The notes beneath the pieces were generated by a model, which had not been told where the DNA came from, ran no database searches, and saw only the letters and a program-made list of their open reading frames with translations. This document shows positions 61,561 through 64,000 of a stretch of DNA of 64,000 bases, one piece after another (positions within the stretch are counted from its first letter, which is position 1; the number at the start of each line of letters is the position of its first letter). The stretch is from Micromonospora pisi (lineage in GTDB: Bacteria; Actinomycetota; Actinomycetes; Mycobacteriales; Micromonosporaceae). The stretch is from assembly GCF_003633685.1 (NCBI RefSeq), contig NZ_RBKT01000001.1, forward strand, positions 1,426,001 through 1,490,000, written 5' to 3'. A program made the translations under genes and the position numbers.

Positions 61561-62038
61561 CAGAACCACCTCTCCGCTCAACCAGGTCGCCCGAGCGTCC
61601 CCGGCGACCGCCAACACGATCTGCCGTGCAGTTGTCAAGGGGCTAGCGGCTGGTCATCCATCCGATTACTCCAACCGTTCGCCCCTGCACCCAGTTTGGG
61701 TGGGGTCCCGGGTCGAGCCCGGTCCGCGCGCGGATGCCGGCACGAACTGGTGACTCAGGGGTGGACGGTTCCCGGGCCGGCGGGGCAGGCCACGACGGCG
61801 CACGCTTAGCTCGTTGCGCCATACTTGGAGTGAGGTCATGGCCGAGCCGAAGGCATGGATGTGGATGGTGGGCGAGCCGAGGTCACCGCGCCCACCAGGT
61901 ACGTCGGATCGGCAGCAGTCCGCACATGTCGGTCTTGGACGGCATCGTGCGGTGGGACTTGAAGCTCGTGAGCCGGCTGGAGTTCGCCTCGGGGCGGTGG
62001 CGATGCGGTACGAGCCGAGAAGGTAACCATCGGGCTCG

Positions 62039-62260
62039 TTGGCCCAAGCCGGCCACACCGTGGAGCCCATTTCGAGTACAGCGATCCTGGATGCTCTCCG
62101 GCCCGAGTGGGTGTCGCTGCTGGCCATGCTCAGCGGCAACGCGCAGCGGTTCTACCAACGCCCGGGCTACCGCTACGCCGGCCCGTACCGCTCCGGCTCG
62201 GACGGACCCGTCCTCGACCTGCTTTTCCAATCAGCCGACGGCGACCCAAGCCCACCGTAA
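62039..62260 (+). pseudogene. Remnant of a GNAT acetyltransferase C terminus (tentative)
   Basis: The frame encodes LLAMLSGNAQRFYQRPGYRYAGPYRS near residues 27-52. That matches the last helix and strand of GNAT proteins (pattern GNxxAxxFYxRxGF). The N-terminal acetyl-CoA-binding part is absent in this frame, and there is no ribosome site at the TTG. I read it as a decayed fragment; coincidence is possible. Confidence 0.35.
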
Positions 62261-62330
62261 GCAGGATTGTCTGTTTTCCAGGGCGTTGATGCACAGCGGA
62301 GATTCCCCATCGAACCGTAGCCTGACGCGC

Positions 62331-62402
62331 GGCTGCTGAGGCCCATGCCGATGGCAGCGGAGCCTCAGCAGCCGATTACGTTCAGACAGCGTCAGTGAAC
62401 GT
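62331..62402. repeat. Two consecutive inverted repeats
   Basis: ggctgctgaggc (62331-62342) pairs exactly with gcctcagcagcc (62362-62373), 19-nt loop; acgttca (62378-62384) pairs with tgaacgt (62396-62402), 11-nt loop. They lie downstream of the phospholipase gene on the minus strand and may serve as its terminator or mark a mobile-element scar. Confidence 0.6.
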
Positions 62403-62526
62403 GTGAGACGCCAGGTTCGTACCTCAAACTGTGCGTGCACATCAGCAAAGATGTACGCCCACACCGAGTCATTGGGATGAACGGCAAAATGCTCCGGATC
62501 GGGGGTCGGTCAGGGCGCGCGGACGC

Positions 62527-63729
62527 CTACCCCTCCAGCTTGCCGTCGTGGCAGTTGCGGGGCTCGGAGACCGGGTCGCACCGCACCGGGACCGCACCGG
62601 GGAGTTCGGCCACGAAGTCACTGTCGTACCGCGCGGCCATGCCCACCGTCGGGAAGTCGGTGGTCACCAGTTGGGCACCGCTGGCCAGCGCGACATCCAG
62701 CCGGCTGAACTCCTCGTCCTTGACCGTGCTCAGCGGCTCATCCGACCGCGTACGCACCATGTAGCCGCGCTTGACCAGGTCGGTGATGGTCGCCGTGTTC
62801 GCACCACGGGGGTCGTTCACCATGGTGATCGCGGCGTCCGGGTCACCAGGGTTGCCCCGGGTGAAGACCGCCCGGCCGGCGAGGCTGGGGTGGCCGTCCA
62901 GGTACATGTCCCGGATCGCGCCCGGTCCGCCGTTGTCGAAGAAGAACATCACCTTGCCCCGGGCCCACTTCAGGGTCGGCCAACCGTTCTTGAGCACCGA
63001 CTGCTCCAGCGTAAGGCCGGGCTTGCGCAGGTCGTCGGCGGTGATCAGCTCGTTCTCGGTGAAGACGGAACGAATCTCCTCGTCGATGTCATCCAGCAGC
63101 GCCGGGTCCCATGCCGGGCTGACGGCGCCGCCCGCCTGCTCCAGGCGGTCGTCGGTCTGCTTAAGTTCGAGTTGGAACAGGATCGGCACGTGCTCGGGAT
63201 TGGCCCGCGACCACTCCTGGACCTGCTGCATGCAGCTGACCAACGTACGGCAGGTGCTGTTGTAGTCCATGTCGGCCACATGCAGCACCTTCATGCCCGG
63301 AGTGGCCATGGCCGGATCATCGATCGGACCCAGCCCGGCTAGCTTACGGGGAAGCGGATGCCGGTAGAGCCCACCTTGCGGGTCGGGCAACAGGTCCAGC
63401 TCAAGCCCGCGCATGTTCTGCCGGCCGAGCAGGTCCCGGATGGATGCGTGGGAGTACCACCCCCAGGACGGGTAGGTGGGATCGATCTTCATCGATGCTT
63501 CGAGCTCGGCGCCCTGCATCTCCCGGTGATAGGCGTTGTGGGCGCCCATAAACTGGATCTGGTTCATCCGGACGCCAGCGGCGTCGGACGAGCCGGCGGC
63601 GAGAGCTGGCTGCTGCGCCGGCATCACGGTCGGTAACAGACTCACTGCGGCGACGGCGACAACGACGCCGGCAACCACCGCGCCCATACGACTAACAACG
63701 GACATGCGTTTTTTTAAGTGGAGATTCAC
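62527..63729 (-). CDS. Secreted Ca2+-dependent phosphoinositide-specific phospholipase C-like protein
   Basis: 400 aa from GTG 63729; the ATG at 63705 is an equally possible start and neither has a good Shine-Dalgarno. A signal peptide is evident (MGAVVAGVVVAVAAVSLLPTVMPAQQPALAA). The TIM-barrel-type catalytic elements follow: MNQIQFMGAHNAYHR (first catalytic His), GLELDLLPD (metal ligands), VLHVADMDYNSTC, FQLELKQT, and a C-terminal SGAQLVTTDFP. This matches the Ca2+-dependent PI-PLC-like family of GDPD/PLC hydrolases. It would cleave phosphoinositides or related phosphodiesters outside the cell. Monocistronic. Confidence 0.85.
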   Translation of the reverse strand: MNLHLKKRMSVVSRMGAVVAGVVVAVAAVSLLPTVMPAQQPALAAGSSDAAGVRMNQIQFMGAHNAYHREMQGAELEASMKIDPTYPSWGWYSHASIRDLLGRQNMRGLELDLLPDPQGGLYRHPLPRKLAGLGPIDDPAMATPGMKVLHVADMDYNSTCRTLVSCMQQVQEWSRANPEHVPILFQLELKQTDDRLEQAGGAVSPAWDPALLDDIDEEIRSVFTENELITADDLRKPGLTLEQSVLKNGWPTLKWARGKVMFFFDNGGPGAIRDMYLDGHPSLAGRAVFTRGNPGDPDAAITMVNDPRGANTATITDLVKRGYMVRTRSDEPLSTVKDEEFSRLDVALASGAQLVTTDFPTVGMAARYDSDFVAELPGAVPVRCDPVSEPRNCHDGKLEG

Positions 63730-63929
63730 TGAATTAGGGTCGAAAGTCGGCGTGAACTCCCCATGTCATCGGTCCAGTGGTCAGCCAACCGGGTCATGAA
63801 CCTTGCACGGAGGGAACACTCGCCGCCGCGCCTTCACCCAACGGCCAACACGAAAAAGATCGACGTCCTGCCATCCCGTGTCGCCCCGTGCTTTTTCGTG
63901 TGCCCGGACTATGCCCGGAATAAAGATCA

Positions 63930-63963
63930 AGAGCCCGCCCCCTCAAAATCGGGGACGGGCTCT
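63930..63963 (-). terminator. Terminator downstream of the tRNA gene
   Basis: agagcccgccccc (63930-63942) pairs with ggggacgggctct (63951-63963), one wobble, 8-nt loop. On the minus strand it is followed by TTGATCTTTATT. It lies about 20 bp past the tRNA 3' end. Confidence 0.85.
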
Positions 63964-63981
63964 GACCTGGTGTTTCCTTTG

Positions 63982-64000
63982 TAGCGGGGACAGGATTTGA
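63982..64000 (-). tRNA. 3' end of a tRNA gene (partial, isotype not determinable)
   Basis: On the minus strand the last 19 bases read TCAAATCCTGTCCCCGCTA. That is the T-loop/T-stem 3' side (TTCAAATCC type) and the 3' acceptor strand CCCCGCT with discriminator A. CCA is not encoded. The anticodon lies beyond the window. The acceptor sequence would pair with AGCGGGG; a methionine tRNA is one possibility. Confidence 0.8.

Larger units (their letters stand above)
61561..62526. other. Gene-poor stretch with remnants
   Basis: About 965 bp between LemA and the phospholipase gene. No intact gene is supported. Several frames on both strands are open but short and shifted relative to each other between 61830 and 62040, consistent with decayed sequence. 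A possible acetyltransferase tail and two inverted repeats are listed separately. Confidence 0.5.

Noticed and set aside
1..64000. Transposase, integrase, prophage or CRISPR genes
   Set aside because: None recognised in any frame.

Overview
The window is high-GC DNA with many GTG and TTG starts, Shine-Dalgarno sites, Tat and lipoprotein signals, and an LPxTG wall anchor. Together these indicate an actinobacterium. A WXG100-like giant protein and a GC-rich direct repeat at 2391-2439 suggest Micromonosporaceae; this is inference and the species is not determinable from sequence alone.

Layout. 1-2204: the end of an upstream gene, a universal stress protein, a 58-aa membrane peptide and a luciferase-like flavin oxidoreductase. 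2340-4885: a Tat-exported PHP-domain hydrolase with a beta-propeller-like tail. 5211-13262: a metal-acquisition island bracketed by two Zur-box-like dyads. Three surface or secreted proteins (+ strand) converge on a four-gene operon (- strand: lipoprotein substrate-binding protein, membrane-anchored repeat protein, ATPase, permease). A 24-bp-stem terminator separates the two arms. The binding protein carries the surface-repeat domain inserted between its two ZnuA-like lobes, with the two halves of that domain in swapped order.

13445-21177: a secreted lysozyme-like protein, a LysR regulator, a hemerythrin, a DUF2071 protein, a phytoene-desaturase-like oxidoreductase, an acetoacetate-decarboxylase-like protein and two unrecognised genes.

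21344-40888: one uninterrupted 6514-codon gene, about 30 percent of the window. It has a WXG100-like N-terminal domain, low-complexity linkers, six papain-fold (Tox-PL, glutamine-deamidase type) domains with complete Cys/His/Asp triads, two Cys-less half copies, three copies of an unknown ~600-aa module and a ~1700-aa central region. This is the most striking object here. It is probably a type VII-secreted polymorphic-toxin-like protein, and the gene just downstream is an immunity candidate.

41203-51510: a tightly overlapping five-gene operon (WGR-DUF4132, MoxR-type AAA+, DUF5682, VWA, SWIM) in the same order as E. coli yehI-yehL-yehM-yehP-yehQ. 51950-61560: an EF-hand protein, a lipoprotein, a 1933-aa secreted repeat protein, a DUF2207 membrane protein and LemA. 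61561-62526 has no intact gene, only a possible acetyltransferase remnant and inverted repeats. The window ends with a secreted Ca2+-dependent phosphoinositide phospholipase C-like enzyme and the 3' end of a tRNA gene with its terminator.
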